The notes beneath the pieces were generated by a model. That model did not search any database, was not told the origin of the DNA, and saw only the letters and a program-made list of their open reading frames with translations. The translations under genes were made by a program, and so were the position numbers. Positions 30,063 through 38,719 of a stretch of DNA of 64,000 nt are shown one piece after another. The first letter of the stretch is position 1, and every line of letters begins with the position of its first letter. This stretch comes from Smaragdicoccus niigatensis DSM 44881 = NBRC 103563 (GTDB taxonomy: Bacteria > Actinomycetota > Actinomycetes > Mycobacteriales > Mycobacteriaceae), in NCBI RefSeq assembly GCF_000380645.1, contig NZ_AQXZ01000019.1, forward strand, positions 1,020,761 through 1,084,760, written 5' to 3'.

Positions 30063-30630
30063 GCATCATCACTCCTCTGACAGCGTCCGAAACGTCGCTG
30101 TCGACGTCATCGCCGCTGCGCGCGATGAGCGTGGTGAAAGTCGTCTGAATGAGTTCGCCGTACTGATTCGTCACGAGATTCTTCGTGACGATGATGTCGG
30201 TTCCGGCCATCTGACGAAATGAATCGACATAAACATCGCAGGTGAGGCGATCGCCTACCTTGATCGGCTGGTGAAACTCCAGCACCTGATCGGTGTGCAG
30301 GATAGAGCTGAGGTCGTATCCGTGGATGAGGTCCTCGAACAGTCGCTTCTGCGCGATGATGCCGACCAACGAGATGAAGGTCAGCGGAGCGAGAAGACTA
30401 TCGTGTCCGAGTTCCGCTGCATCAGCTTCGAACCAGTGGGCCGGGTGGAAATCCTGAACCGCGCGAGCGTATTCGCGAACCTTTTCTCGACCGACTTCAT
30501 AAAAGTCGTCGACGCGATAGTGGGAACCCACCATCTCGGCCGCATTTCGCGTCGGGTTGAATTCGACCCGGGCCACCGACTCTGTCGAAGCGACTGCAGT
30601 AGAAACGCCATTCGTCACGAGCGAATTCAC
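30043..30630 (-). CDS. hadA: (3R)-hydroxyacyl-ACP dehydratase subunit HadA
   Basis: 195 aa hot-dog fold partner of HadB that holds the long acyl chain. Conserved core VGSHYRVDDFYEVGREKVREYA, LLAPLTFISLVG and DIIVTKNLVTNQYGELIQTTFTTLIAR. GTG 30630 is the farthest start and gives about 26 residues more than mycobacterial HadA; ATG 30534 (MVGSHYRV) may be nearer the true start. Ser87 occupies the place of M. tuberculosis Cys61, as I recall that sequence. In the rpmG-hadA-hadB order known from mycobacteria. Confidence 0.9.
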   Translation of the reverse strand: MNSLVTNGVSTAVASTESVARVEFNPTRNAAEMVGSHYRVDDFYEVGREKVREYARAVQDFHPAHWFEADAAELGHDSLLAPLTFISLVGIIAQKRLFEDLIHGYDLSSILHTDQVLEFHQPIKVGDRLTCDVYVDSFRQMAGTDIIVTKNLVTNQYGELIQTTFTTLIARSGDDVDSDVSDAVRGVMMHGVTQV

Positions 30631-30700
30631 CTGTCTGGCCGTTGCCGATAAACGTCAGTTCGTAACGTACCGTCCCAACAGCCTGACAGTCGGTAGCGAA

Positions 30701-30871
30701 CTACCGCGATTCGCGGTGCGCCCGGTGAGTGTTGCAGTTCGGGCAGTACTTCTTTATCTCGAGGCGATCAGGATCGTTACGCCGGTTCTTCTTCGTGATG
30801 TAGTTCCGGTGCTTGCACTCCTCGCACGCCAACGTAATCTTCGGGCGCACGTCCGAGCTCTTCGAGGCCAC
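30701..30871 (-). CDS. rpmG: 50S ribosomal protein L33
   Basis: 56 aa, too short for most ORF lists but well supported: GTG at 30871 is preceded by GGAGGGGAGGC. The product [18 protein letters not shown] continues to the second pair CPNC and ends HRESR. The two CxxC pairs mark the zinc-binding (C+) form of L33, which zinc-starved actinobacteria replace by a cysteine-free paralogue. It follows tRNA-Met and precedes hadA, as in mycobacteria. Confidence 0.95.
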   Translation of the reverse strand: MASKSSDVRPKITLACEECKHRNYITKKNRRNDPDRLEIKKYCPNCNTHRAHRESR

Positions 30872-30936
30872 GCTTGCCTCCCCTCCCAGGTCGATTTCTC
30901 GATATAGTTACGACTTCCAGTCGGAAGCCGCTGTTG

Positions 30937-31009
30937 TAGCGATGGGCGGACTTGAACCGCCGACACAACGATTATGAGTCGTTTGCTCTACCGACTGAGC
31001 TACACCGCC
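30937..31009 (-). tRNA. tRNA-Met (CAT), elongator type
   Basis: 73 nt. Acceptor GGCGGTG pairs with CATCGCT through two G-U pairs; D-arm AGCTCAGTCGGTAGAG; anticodon loop CTCATAA with anticodon CAT; T-arm GGTTCAAGTCC. The first acceptor pair is a G-U wobble rather than the C-A mismatch of initiator tRNA, so it is read as elongator. Confidence 0.93.
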
Positions 31010-31058
31010 TTGCGGCAAGGTGCACACCGAACCAGGCGCTGTAACACCAAACGCTGCG

Positions 31059-31131
31059 AGCCCCCTAACGGAATCGAACCGTTGACCTTTTCCTTACCAT
31101 GGAAACGCTCTACCGACTGAGCTAAGGGGGC
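31059..31131 (-). tRNA. tRNA-Thr (GGT)
   Basis: 73 nt. Acceptor GCCCCCT pairs with AGGGGGC; anticodon stem TTTCC/GGAAA encloses loop ATGGTAA, anticodon GGT; T-arm GGTTCGATTCC. Located 49 bases upstream of tRNA-Met on the same strand, so probably one transcript. Confidence 0.95.
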
Positions 31132-31249
31132 CTACCCCGTTTGCGTGGCTTTCGCCGTGCTTTCGGGGCCTAGAGAAGGTTACACACCGAAGGTTCCAAC
31201 TGCCAAACCAGCATGTGAGGGCCCCCAGACCGGACCGGCCGGAGATCAC

Positions 31250-31297
31250 AAAATGCCCCGCGACGGGGCTCTGCGAGCCTGGTCACGGGGCATTTTT
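31250..31297 (-). terminator. Terminator after tRNA-Tyr (usable in both directions)
   Basis: Perfect stem AAAATGCCCCG (31250-31260) / CGGGGCATTTT (31286-31296) immediately beyond the tRNA-Tyr 3' end, with U-runs on both strands. It separates tRNA-Tyr from the Thr-Met-rpmG transcript. Confidence 0.75.
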
Positions 31298-31305
31298 GGA
31301 ACCTG

Positions 31306-31386
31306 TGGCAGATGTAGGATTCGAACCTACGTAGCTTGCGCGACGGATTTACAATCCGCTCCCATTGGCCGCTCGGGCAATCTGCC
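31306..31386 (-). tRNA. tRNA-Tyr (GTA)
   Basis: 81-nt class II tRNA. Acceptor GGCAGAT pairs with ATCTGCC, anticodon loop TTGTAAA with anticodon GTA, long variable arm around GTCGCGCAAGCTAC, T-arm GGTTCGAATCC. Confidence 0.95.
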
Positions 31387-31520
31387 ATGCCAGATCAGAC
31401 GAGTCCGATCCGGCGCTAACGAGGATACAACGAAGCGGGTGCCTCAATGCAAACCCGGTGGCCGGGGTACCTTTTCTATCGTTCTTATCGGCCCACCCAG
31501 CGCAACGCACAGGAGTGAAA

Positions 31521-32012
31521 GTGGCGGATTCGTCGTTCGACGTGGTCAGCAAGATCGATCGGCAGGAAGTCGACAACGCCTTGAACCAGGCGGCGAAGGA
31601 GCTTTCGCAGCGGTACGACTTCCGCGGCACCGGCGCCAAGATCGAATGGTCGGGAACCGAGGCGATCATCCTGCAGGCCGAGGCCGAAGAGCGCGTGAAG
31701 GCCGCTCTCGAGGTCTTCCAGGAGAAGCTAATCCGTCGCAACGTCTCGCTGAAGGCGTTCGACGCCGGCGACCCCGTCGCCTCCGGGAAGATCTACAAGA
31801 TCACCGGCAAGCTCGTCGAAGGCATCAGCTCGGAGAACGCAAAGAAGATCTCGAAGATCATTCGCGACGAAGGCCCCAAGGGCGTCAAGGCCCAGATTCA
31901 GGGCGATGAGCTCCGCGTGAGCAGCAAGAAGCGTGACGACCTGCAGGCCGTCATCGCGTTGCTCAAGGGGCAGGAACTGGATATCGCCCTGCAGTTCGTG
32001 AACTACCGGTAG
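31521..32012 (+). CDS. yajQ: YajQ family nucleotide-binding protein
   Basis: 163 aa with two ferredoxin-like folds. Conserved ends: [21 protein letters not shown] at the start and LPLQFVNYR-like ALQFVNYR at the stop; [12 protein letters not shown] lies in between. YajQ homologues have been shown to bind cyclic di-GMP in Xanthomonas; in actinomycetes the role is unclear. Start GTG 31521 follows AGGAG by 5 bases. Convergent with grcC1, 8 bases apart. Confidence 0.9.
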   Translation: MADSSFDVVSKIDRQEVDNALNQAAKELSQRYDFRGTGAKIEWSGTEAIILQAEAEERVKAALEVFQEKLIRRNVSLKAFDAGDPVASGKIYKITGKLVEGISSENAKKISKIIRDEGPKGVKAQIQGDELRVSSKKRDDLQAVIALLKGQELDIALQFVNYR

Positions 32013-32020
32013 TTCCCGAC

Positions 32021-33016
32021 TTACCCCACGCGTTCGATCGTGTAGGCGACGAGGCGGTTCATGGCCTCGTTCGCCGGGCCCTGCGGCAGCCGAGCAAGCT
32101 CTTCCTGTGCCTGCTTGGCATAGCCGGCCAGCGTTTCCTTCGCGTGCGCCATCGCGTCGGATGCGCGCAGCAATCTGAGCGCTTCGTCGACGTCGGCGTC
32201 GTCGGTGATCGGACCGGCGAGGAGCTCCCGCAGGCGGGCGCCTTCTGCGCTCGTGTCCGCGAGGGCGTAGAGCATCGGCAGCGTGCGCACGCCCTCGCGC
32301 AGATCCGTGCCCGGGATCTTGCCCGACTGCTCGGACAGCGAGCAGATGTCGATGAGGTCATCGGAGATCTGGAATGCGGTACCGACGATGTCGCCCAGAC
32401 GCGCCAGGCGATCGATCTGCTCATGCTCGGCGCCGGAGCACGTGCCGCCGAAGCGGCCCGCGGCAGCGATGAGTGAACCGGTCTTCTCCCACACCACCCG
32501 CAGATAGTGATCCACCGGGTCGCGGTCCTTGGCGCCGATCGTCTCGCGCATCTGACCCGTCACCAGTTCGGCAAACGTCTCGGCGATGATGCGGACGGCC
32601 TCGGCACCAAGCGTCGAGACCAAGCGCGAAGCGTGCGCGAAAAGATAGTCGCCGGCGAGGATCGCGAAACTGTTCCCCCACCGTGCGTTGGCGCTCGGCG
32701 CTCCCCGACGCATGTCCGCTTCGTCCATGACGTCGTCGTGGTACAGCGTCGCAAGATGCACGAGTTCGACCACCGTCGCTGCGGTGATGATGTCGGGATC
32801 ATCCGGATTCGGCCCGAGCTTGCCGCTCAAGATCGTGAAGAGTGGCCGGAATCGCTTTCCGCCGGCCTTGGCCAGGTGAAGTGCTGCTTCGGTGAGGAAG
32901 TCCTCACCGTCCGACAATTCGGCGATGAGAAGATCCTCGACACGGCGCAGGCCGTCGGCGACCGAAGCCGCCAGCGCTGGGTCGCCGAGATCCACCCCGG
33001 CAACGACGTTGCTCAT
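32021..33016 (-). CDS. grcC1: Polyprenyl diphosphate synthase (GrcC1-like)
   Basis: 331 aa trans-isoprenyl diphosphate synthase that builds the prenyl tail, most likely of menaquinone. First aspartate-rich motif DDVMDEAD, second DDLID, and KTGSLIAAAGRFGG. GGKRFRPLF near the N-terminus binds the substrate diphosphate. Start taken at ATG 33016 (SNVVAGVDLG), matching mycobacterial GrcC1; a TTG ten codons upstream is also in frame. Divergent from menJ, the tail reductase, an arrangement shared with mycobacteria. Chain length cannot be read reliably. Confidence 0.9.
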   Translation of the reverse strand: MSNVVAGVDLGDPALAASVADGLRRVEDLLIAELSDGEDFLTEAALHLAKAGGKRFRPLFTILSGKLGPNPDDPDIITAATVVELVHLATLYHDDVMDEADMRRGAPSANARWGNSFAILAGDYLFAHASRLVSTLGAEAVRIIAETFAELVTGQMRETIGAKDRDPVDHYLRVVWEKTGSLIAAAGRFGGTCSGAEHEQIDRLARLGDIVGTAFQISDDLIDICSLSEQSGKIPGTDLREGVRTLPMLYALADTSAEGARLRELLAGPITDDADVDEALRLLRASDAMAHAKETLAGYAKQAQEELARLPQGPANEAMNRLVAYTIERVG

Positions 33017-33100
33017 GAGCACACCGTAATTCACGTGCCGTGCCAATTGCAGGTCGGGCCGTCACTTCACTCCGCGTTGACCCCTGCCAAGATGGATGTC

Positions 33101-34345
33101 ATGAGCGACGTGAACTCGATGCCGGCCAGCACGGACGTCCTGGTCGTCGGCGCCGGACCTGCAGGTTCGTCGGCGGCCGCGTGGGCCGCCGCATCTGGTC
33201 GTTCGGTCCTGCTCGCGGACTCCGCAGTGTTCCCACGAGACAAGACCTGCGGCGACGGCCTCACTCCCCGTGCGGTGGCCGAGCTCGATCTTCTCGGGCT
33301 CGGTGACTGGGTCCGGGCTCGAAGCATCAGCAAGGGCCTGCGCATGTGCGGGTGGGGCAAGTCCGCCGAACTGCAGTGGCCGAAAGGCTCGTTCCCCGTC
33401 GTCGGCAGCGCCGTCCCGCGCACCGAACTCGACGACCGCATCCGCTTGAACGCCGTCGAGCGTGGCGCCGTGATGGCTCAAAGCGCGAAGGCCGTAAGCG
33501 TCGAATCGACGGACAACCGCGTCACCTCCGTGACGTTCAAGACCGCTGACGGTCTGCGCACGGTCAGCTGTCGCACTCTGGTCGTCGCCGACGGCGTGAA
33601 GTCGACGCTCGGCAAGCAGCTCGGCCGGGAATGGCACCAAGACCTCCCCTATGCGGTCGCCGCGCGCGCCTACATCAAGTCCGGGCGCAGCGACGATCCG
33701 TTCATCACCGGGCACATGGAGATCAAGGACCCGGCGGGTGGATTCGTGCCGGGCTACGGCTGGATCTTCCCGCTCGGGAACGGCGAGGTGAACGTCGGTC
33801 TCGGCTCGATATCCACCAAGAAGCGTCCCGCCCGCGTCGCTCTCCACCCGCTACTCGAGCAATATGCCGAGGAACAGCGCAAGGAGTGGGACTTCGTCGG
33901 CGAGGTCCGCGCCCTGCGTTCGGCGTTGCTGCCGATGGCCGGCAGCGTCTCCAATTTCGCGGGTAAGAACTGGGCCTGCATCGGCGATGCCGCGGCCTGC
34001 ATCAATCCGCTCAACGGCGAAGGAATCGATTACGGCCTCGAAGGCGGTCGCCTACTCGCCGCGATGCTCGACGAGCCGGATCTGACGCAGGCCTGGCCGA
34101 ACGAACTGCGCACCCACTACGGCTCGGCCTTCTCGATCGGACGTCGGGTCGTCGCATTGGGCACCCAGCCTGGCGTGTTCCGCGTCGGTGGGCCGCTCGC
34201 ACTGCGGTCTCGACGGTTCCTGAACGTCCTGCTGCGCACGATGGGCAACCTCATCACCGAAGAGGACAAGGATCTCGTAGCGCGCATGTGGCGCACGGCC
34301 GGCCGGGTGTCGATGCGGTTGGATCAGCGCCCGCCGTTCAGCTGA
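33101..34345 (+). CDS. menJ: Menaquinone reductase MenJ (geranylgeranyl reductase family)
   Basis: 414 aa FAD-dependent reductase that saturates one isoprene unit of menaquinone (MK to MK(H2)) in mycobacteria. N-terminal dinucleotide fold DVLVVGAGPAGSSAAAWAA, DKTCGDGLTPRAV, then GYGWIFPLGNGEVNVGLG and the FAD-binding CIGDAAACINPLNGEGIDYGLEGG. Start ATG 33101 or ATG 33092. Its place beside grcC1 and within the men gene region supports the specific role over other geranylgeranyl reductases. Confidence 0.88.
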   Translation: MSDVNSMPASTDVLVVGAGPAGSSAAAWAAASGRSVLLADSAVFPRDKTCGDGLTPRAVAELDLLGLGDWVRARSISKGLRMCGWGKSAELQWPKGSFPVVGSAVPRTELDDRIRLNAVERGAVMAQSAKAVSVESTDNRVTSVTFKTADGLRTVSCRTLVVADGVKSTLGKQLGREWHQDLPYAVAARAYIKSGRSDDPFITGHMEIKDPAGGFVPGYGWIFPLGNGEVNVGLGSISTKKRPARVALHPLLEQYAEEQRKEWDFVGEVRALRSALLPMAGSVSNFAGKNWACIGDAAACINPLNGEGIDYGLEGGRLLAAMLDEPDLTQAWPNELRTHYGSAFSIGRRVVALGTQPGVFRVGGPLALRSRRFLNVLLRTMGNLITEEDKDLVARMWRTAGRVSMRLDQRPPFS

Positions 34346-34402
34346 GCGCACCCTGGTCGGGAACCGCGAATACGAAGCCGACTGACGTGGTACACCCACA
34401 AT

Positions 34403-35449
34403 GTGGCGCTTGGTGATCAAATCCAGATCGGCCCGCTGACCCGCATGATCGTCGGCCAAGAGCTCATCATGGCGGCGGGCCAGCCGGACGTATGCAACGT
34501 GATCGTTCACCGCACCGGTGAGCTCTTGGTGGTCGTCGACACCGGTGCAACATCAGTCGTTCGAGACGCGATTCGATCCATTGCCGACGACCTGCGGCCC
34601 TGGTCGAAGGTCCTACTGCTCACGACGCACGCACACATCGACCACGTCGCGAACAACGACCTCATTCACGAGCTCGGAGCCGGTCTCGACCCAGCGGATG
34701 TGCAGCATTACGTCAGCGCCCACGATGCCGCCCAGTACCCCGCCAGCGTCGGCTATTGGGTGACGAGCATGTCGCGCGTGTCCGGATTGGCACCTGGCTT
34801 CGACGACCCGGAAGCCGCAGCGCGCCGGCTGCTGGGGTTGTTCGAGCCGGTCGTCGCGGTCACTGACGTCACGAGGACGTACGAGGAACTTCCGCTCGAG
34901 CACCTGACGATCGGTACTCAACATCTGTCGGGTTGGTCGTTCGCCGACGGTGCGGTTCAGGTTATCCGCTCGCATGGCCACTGCGCCGGGCACGTCGTCG
35001 TCTACCTGCGCGACGCCGGCCTACTGCACCTGTCCGACGAGCCGAACGGCCCCTGTGGGGCCCTGCATGACGCCAGCCAACTGAACATCTTCGCAATCGC
35101 CGCACAGGCCCTGACGCTCGTCGAAACCGGTGCCGTCGAGTCAGTCACGGTTGGGCATGAATTCACCGTGTACGACCGACCCGCGGCGGCCGCTCGCCTG
35201 ACGAGGCTGCTTGAACATGCCTCGGCGATGGACGGCCTCGCGCAACGCCTCCTCACCGATGAGGTCGACGACATGTCCGCGTTCGCTCGCGACTTCATCG
35301 CGGGGTGTCAGGAGATCGGCGTCTCCGGCGCGAACCCGAACCCGATGTTCTTCACGATGATGGCGACGTCGAAGCTGCGAGAACTCGGCATGATCGTGAA
35401 TGGTCAAGGTGCCCAACAGACGTGGCGACGGCCCCGGCTAATGGACTGA
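34403..35449 (+). CDS. Metallo-beta-lactamase-fold hydrolase
   Basis: 348 aa. The metal motif THAHIDH (His76, His78, Asp80, His81) is preceded by the strand LLVVVDTGAT; a third ligand region is RSHGHCAGHVVVYL and an Asp in HLSDEP. Central and C-terminal helices (LARLTRLLEHASAMDGLAQRLL) make it larger than glyoxalase II. Substrate unknown. Start is GTG 34403. Its stop overlaps the end of the convergent barstar gene by 12 bases. Confidence 0.8.
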   Translation: MALGDQIQIGPLTRMIVGQELIMAAGQPDVCNVIVHRTGELLVVVDTGATSVVRDAIRSIADDLRPWSKVLLLTTHAHIDHVANNDLIHELGAGLDPADVQHYVSAHDAAQYPASVGYWVTSMSRVSGLAPGFDDPEAAARRLLGLFEPVVAVTDVTRTYEELPLEHLTIGTQHLSGWSFADGAVQVIRSHGHCAGHVVVYLRDAGLLHLSDEPNGPCGALHDASQLNIFAIAAQALTLVETGAVESVTVGHEFTVYDRPAAAARLTRLLEHASAMDGLAQRLLTDEVDDMSAFARDFIAGCQEIGVSGANPNPMFFTMMATSKLRELGMIVNGQGAQQTWRRPRLMD

Positions 35450-35725
35450 TTCGCCCAGGACAAGTTCCACGCCGGAATGCCGGAAGACTTCGAGGAGTCC
35501 ATTCCAGGTCTGCTCGGCAAGTGCCTTCTGCACATGGTGAAAGTCCATGAGCACGAACCGGAACGGCTCGTCCCGCGGAGTGCCGAAGCCGCCCCGCAGG
35601 CAGTCGGCTAGCGCGTCGAGGTTGCTGCCGAAGTATCCGCCCGGACCGTTGACCGCGCGACCGAGCTCATCGAAGAGCTCGGCCTTCGAATCGATCTTCT
35701 TTCCGTACAGAACGTAGGTCTTCAT
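35438..35725 (-). CDS. Barstar-family RNase inhibitor
   Basis: 95 aa. Barstar proteins block the active site of guanyl-specific RNases in the cytoplasm. The inhibitory helix is recognisable as YFGSNLDALADCL: Asp37 and Asp41 correspond to Asp35 and Asp39 of Bacillus barstar, while Trp38 is replaced by Ala. The C-terminal half contains FRFVLMDFHHV and LLEVFRHSG. The ATG overlaps the stop of the RNase gene (ATGA), so toxin and inhibitor are translationally coupled. Confidence 0.88.
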   Translation of the reverse strand: MKTYVLYGKKIDSKAELFDELGRAVNGPGGYFGSNLDALADCLRGGFGTPRDEPFRFVLMDFHHVQKALAEQTWNGLLEVFRHSGVELVLGESVH

Positions 35726-36153
35726 CGGCCCTCGATCTCGCAGAACGTCTCATAATGATCGCCCGTGTAGTACGCGGCCGGAGGATCATCGAGCGGAGTC
35801 CCACCCGTCACGATCCGGCGGGTGCCTCGATTCTGCGCTCCCGGAGTCGCCACCGTGTACTCGTGGTAGTACCCGCGCCCCATCTTCGGCAGGACGCCTT
35901 CGTAGTTGCCGAACACCGCGCCATCCTTGCCCGGATTGTCGAACGGTCCACCTTGTTCGATCCGATGCATCACGTCGGTTGCCTCCCGCGGGAGCGCGGA
36001 AAGCCGGCACGTGGCAAGACCGGATTTTGCACTGCCGGGCTCCGAGAGCGCGGTCATGGTGGCATGAATGTCGGTTGGTGCGGCCGTCGGTCCGCACCCG
36101 GTGAGGACGGTCAGCGCGATCGCGACGAGCGCGCCGCGATGGGTCAGCGACAT
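35722..36153 (-). CDS. Lipoprotein guanyl-specific ribonuclease (RNase Sa/barnase family)
   Basis: 143 aa. The N-terminus is a signal peptide with lipobox VLTGC (Cys20), so the enzyme should be exported and lipid-anchored. Residues about 50-140 closely match RNase Sa of Streptomyces: RLSALPREATD, GGPF, AVFGNYEGVLP, GYYHEYTV (catalytic Glu98), GTRRIVTGG (catalytic Arg) and YYTGDHYETF (catalytic His133). Cys49 and Cys138 could form the known end-to-end disulfide. Start chosen at ATG 36153 because only this gives an export signal. Likely a secreted nuclease or contact toxin with barstar as self-protection; that role is inferred. Confidence 0.88.
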   Translation of the reverse strand: MSLTHRGALVAIALTVLTGCGPTAAPTDIHATMTALSEPGSAKSGLATCRLSALPREATDVMHRIEQGGPFDNPGKDGAVFGNYEGVLPKMGRGYYHEYTVATPGAQNRGTRRIVTGGTPLDDPPAAYYTGDHYETFCEIEGR

Positions 36154-36236
36154 TGCTAGCCCGCAGACCCCTCGGCGGGCACCGTCGGGCCCTCCGCTCC
36201 TCGCTCCTTCGTCGCTGCGATGCTCACGCCCTCCTC

Positions 36237-36941
36237 CTAGCCCGCGATGCCCTTGTGCAGCGCCACGATGCCGCCGGTCTGGTTCTTCCACGTCACGTCG
36301 GTCCAGCCCGCTGAGGTCATGATCTCGGCGAGCGCGGCCTGATCGGGCCATGCCCGAATCGATTCGGCGAGATAGACGTAGGCGTCCGGGTTGCTGCTCA
36401 CGCGCACGGCGACCTTCGGGAGGGCCTTCATGAGGTACTCCATGTAGAGCGTGCGGAATGGCTTGATCACCGGCGTCGAGAACTCACACACCACGAGGCG
36501 ACCGCCCGGCTTCACGACCCGGCGGATCTCGGCGAGACCGGCCTTGGTATCGACGAGGTTCCGCAGACCGAACGAAATGAGGGCGCCGTCGAACGAGGCG
36601 TCGGCGAAGGGCAGGTGGAGCGCGTCGCCGGCGACCATCGGAACGCCGCGATGCCTGCCTGCCTGGAGCATCCCCATCGAGAAGTCGGTGGCCAGGCACC
36701 AGGCCCCGGACTTCGTCAGCTCGACGGTCGAAACACCCGTGCCGGCGGCGAGATCGAGAATGCGCTCACCGGCCGCCGGAGCAAGCAGCTTCCGGGAGGC
36801 TCGGCGCCACAGCTTGTCCTGACCACCGGAGAGCACGGTGTTGGTGATGTCGTAGCGCCGCGCGACCGCGTCGAACATCGACGCAACCTCGTGCGGGTCT
36901 TTGTCCAGGTGGGCTCGCGTACCGCGAATTTCGGTCACCAT
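36237..36941 (-). CDS. menG: Demethylmenaquinone methyltransferase
   Basis: 234 aa UbiE/MenG-type SAM methyltransferase performing the last step of menaquinone synthesis. Family motifs: [28 protein letters not shown]-binding [31 protein letters not shown] and [15 protein letters not shown] 36941 is preceded by an in-frame TTG and followed by a GTG, so the start is uncertain by a codon or so. It lies between mgtA and the RNase gene on the minus strand. Confidence 0.93.
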   Translation of the reverse strand: MVTEIRGTRAHLDKDPHEVASMFDAVARRYDITNTVLSGGQDKLWRRASRKLLAPAAGERILDLAAGTGVSTVELTKSGAWCLATDFSMGMLQAGRHRGVPMVAGDALHLPFADASFDGALISFGLRNLVDTKAGLAEIRRVVKPGGRLVVCEFSTPVIKPFRTLYMEYLMKALPKVAVRVSSNPDAYVYLAESIRAWPDQAALAEIMTSAGWTDVTWKNQTGGIVALHKGIAG

Positions 36942-36960
36942 CAAACGTTAACAGCGTGCC

Positions 36961-38097
36961 TCAGACCGCTGCCAGCTTCCGTCCCGAGCCGACGACCTCG
37001 CGGTAGTGGGTCATGAGTTCGGCGCACAGCGCGGGCCAGGTTCGAGGTATCACCGACTTGCGGGCGGCCTCACCGAACCGGGCGCGGAGCTCCGTGTCCC
37101 GAAGACTCTCGATGGTGCCTGGCAGCAGCTTCGTGAACCGGTCGACGGGCAGGAGATAGCCGTTCCGGAGGTGTGCAACGAGGTCGCGCGGTCCGCCCAT
37201 GTCCGGAGCGATGACCGGCACGCCGGAGGACAACGCCTCCTGGACCGCCTGGCAGAAGGTCTCGTGCTCGCCGGTGTGGACGAAGACGTCGAGGCTCGCG
37301 TACGCCTTGGCCAGGTTGCGACCGCCCAGTTCACCGGTGAAGACGGCGTTCGGCATGAGTCGCTCGAGGCGGGCACGCTCGGGTCCATCGCCGACGATGA
37401 CCAACTGCACGCGCTTGTCGCGGTTCAGGCACGCCAGTCGCTCGACGTGCTTCTCGGGCGCGAGACGGCCGACGAATCCGACGATCAGGCGGCCGTCCGG
37501 CGACCACTGCGCCCGGAGGTCGGCGTCGCGCTCGCCGGGGAAGAATCGGGCGCTGTCGACACCACGGGCCCAGCGGTGCACCCGCTCGATGCCGTGCTGA
37601 TCGAGGGCGTCAACGGCCCAGGAGGACGGGGCAAGTGTTCGGTTCGCGCGGTTGTGCAGAACGCGGGTCCAGACCCAGGCGGCACGCTCGGCGAGCGCGA
37701 GGCCATAGCTTCCGGCGAATCCGGCCACGTCGGTCTGGAAGACCGCGACGGACGGGATGCCCAGGAAGTTGGCCGCGGCCAGTCCGGCGCCACCCAGGAC
37801 GAACGGGGAAGCCAGGTGGACGACGTCGGGTTCGAAGTCCCGCAGGACGCGCACGATGGACGGCTGTGGCACACCGACCGGCAGCGACGCGATCTTGGGG
37901 ACGAACAGGGCCGGCACACGGTGGATCGGCGTGCCCTCATGAACCGTCGGGGCCGGAGCGTGTCCGCTCGGCGTGTCGGGGGCGATGACGAGTGCCTCGT
38001 GACCGTTGCGGCGCAGGTACTCCAACACCCGCAACACCGAGTTCGTCACGCCATTGACGTTTGGCAGGAAGGATTCTGCAACGATGGCTATACGCAC
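36961..38097 (-). CDS. mgtA: GDP-mannose-dependent alpha-mannosyltransferase MgtA
   Basis: 378 aa GT-B (GT4) glycosyltransferase. In mycobacteria and corynebacteria MgtA makes mannosylated glycolipids used in lipomannan assembly. N-terminal [22 protein letters not shown]-terminal donor domain with [25 protein letters not shown] and the [22 protein letters not shown] signature. Start chosen at GTG 38097, giving the same 378-residue length as the M. tuberculosis protein as I recall it. Placed just upstream of menG, as in mycobacteria. Confidence 0.88.
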   Translation of the reverse strand: MRIAIVAESFLPNVNGVTNSVLRVLEYLRRNGHEALVIAPDTPSGHAPAPTVHEGTPIHRVPALFVPKIASLPVGVPQPSIVRVLRDFEPDVVHLASPFVLGGAGLAAANFLGIPSVAVFQTDVAGFAGSYGLALAERAAWVWTRVLHNRANRTLAPSSWAVDALDQHGIERVHRWARGVDSARFFPGERDADLRAQWSPDGRLIVGFVGRLAPEKHVERLACLNRDKRVQLVIVGDGPERARLERLMPNAVFTGELGGRNLAKAYASLDVFVHTGEHETFCQAVQEALSSGVPVIAPDMGGPRDLVAHLRNGYLLPVDRFTKLLPGTIESLRDTELRARFGEAARKSVIPRTWPALCAELMTHYREVVGSGRKLAAV

Positions 38098-38239
38098 AAT
38101 CCAAGATTCGCCGGTCCAGCCCACGGGACACTGACGTCGAAGTGACTGTTGGGCGACCAGTTTGGCAAATCTCAGGTGTCGTGTTGTGAGCGCGATCGCC
38201 GACGGGATGTCGCAGCGACGCGTGTCACACAACGCGCCA

Positions 38240-38719
38240 TTACGCGTGACGCGCCGGTTGGCGGTACATCCTCTCGACGCCATAGAGCGACAGAGCAGCC
38301 AATAGCCAGGTCACGACGATGACACTCAGGGCCGGGATGATCGCGACCCGCGCGTCGCGGCCCGCGACGCGAACGAGATCAGGGTCGGCGCGCGAGTACT
38401 CGACCTCAATGTGCTGGCCGGCCGTGAGGTTCGTGGGATAGAGCACGCCGAGCTTGGGGTTGTGGGTGACACCATCGGGCGTCACGAAGCTGATCGCTGA
38501 GCGCAGCCGACCGGCCGAGATGACCTCCGCGGTCGTGACACCCTTATCGCCCGAGATCGTGAAGTCGTCCTTCCAAGCAGCCAGCACCAACAGGACCGCG
38601 AGTGCAGAAATCGAGATCGCGGCGATCTTGATTCCGCGACGGACGCTGTGCGCCATCGCCTCGATCCCGGCGACCTGAACATCGCCGGGCTGATACGGGG
38701 AAACCGATGGCCCGCTCAC
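38240..38719 (-). CDS. DUF3592-type membrane protein
   Basis: 159 aa with two predicted membrane helices, about residues 29-48 ([20 protein letters not shown]) and 124-146 ([20 protein letters not shown]), flanking an extracytoplasmic beta-rich domain with [24 protein letters not shown] and the [25 protein letters not shown] pattern of DUF3592. Function unknown. The ATG overlaps the menD stop (ATGA); a second possible start is ATG 38656. A similar membrane gene sits between menD and mgtA in mycobacteria. Confidence 0.75.
   Translation of the reverse strand: MSGPSVSPYQPGDVQVAGIEAMAHSVRRGIKIAAISISALAVLLVLAAWKDDFTISGDKGVTTAEVISAGRLRSAISFVTPDGVTHNPKLGVLYPTNLTAGQHIEVEYSRADPDLVRVAGRDARVAIIPALSVIVVTWLLAALSLYGVERMYRQPARHA

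Noticed and set aside
38098-38239. Imperfect GTTGTGA/TCACACAAC dyad upstream of mgtA
   Set aside because: Short and interrupted, with no promoter context that makes it more likely than chance in GC-rich DNA.
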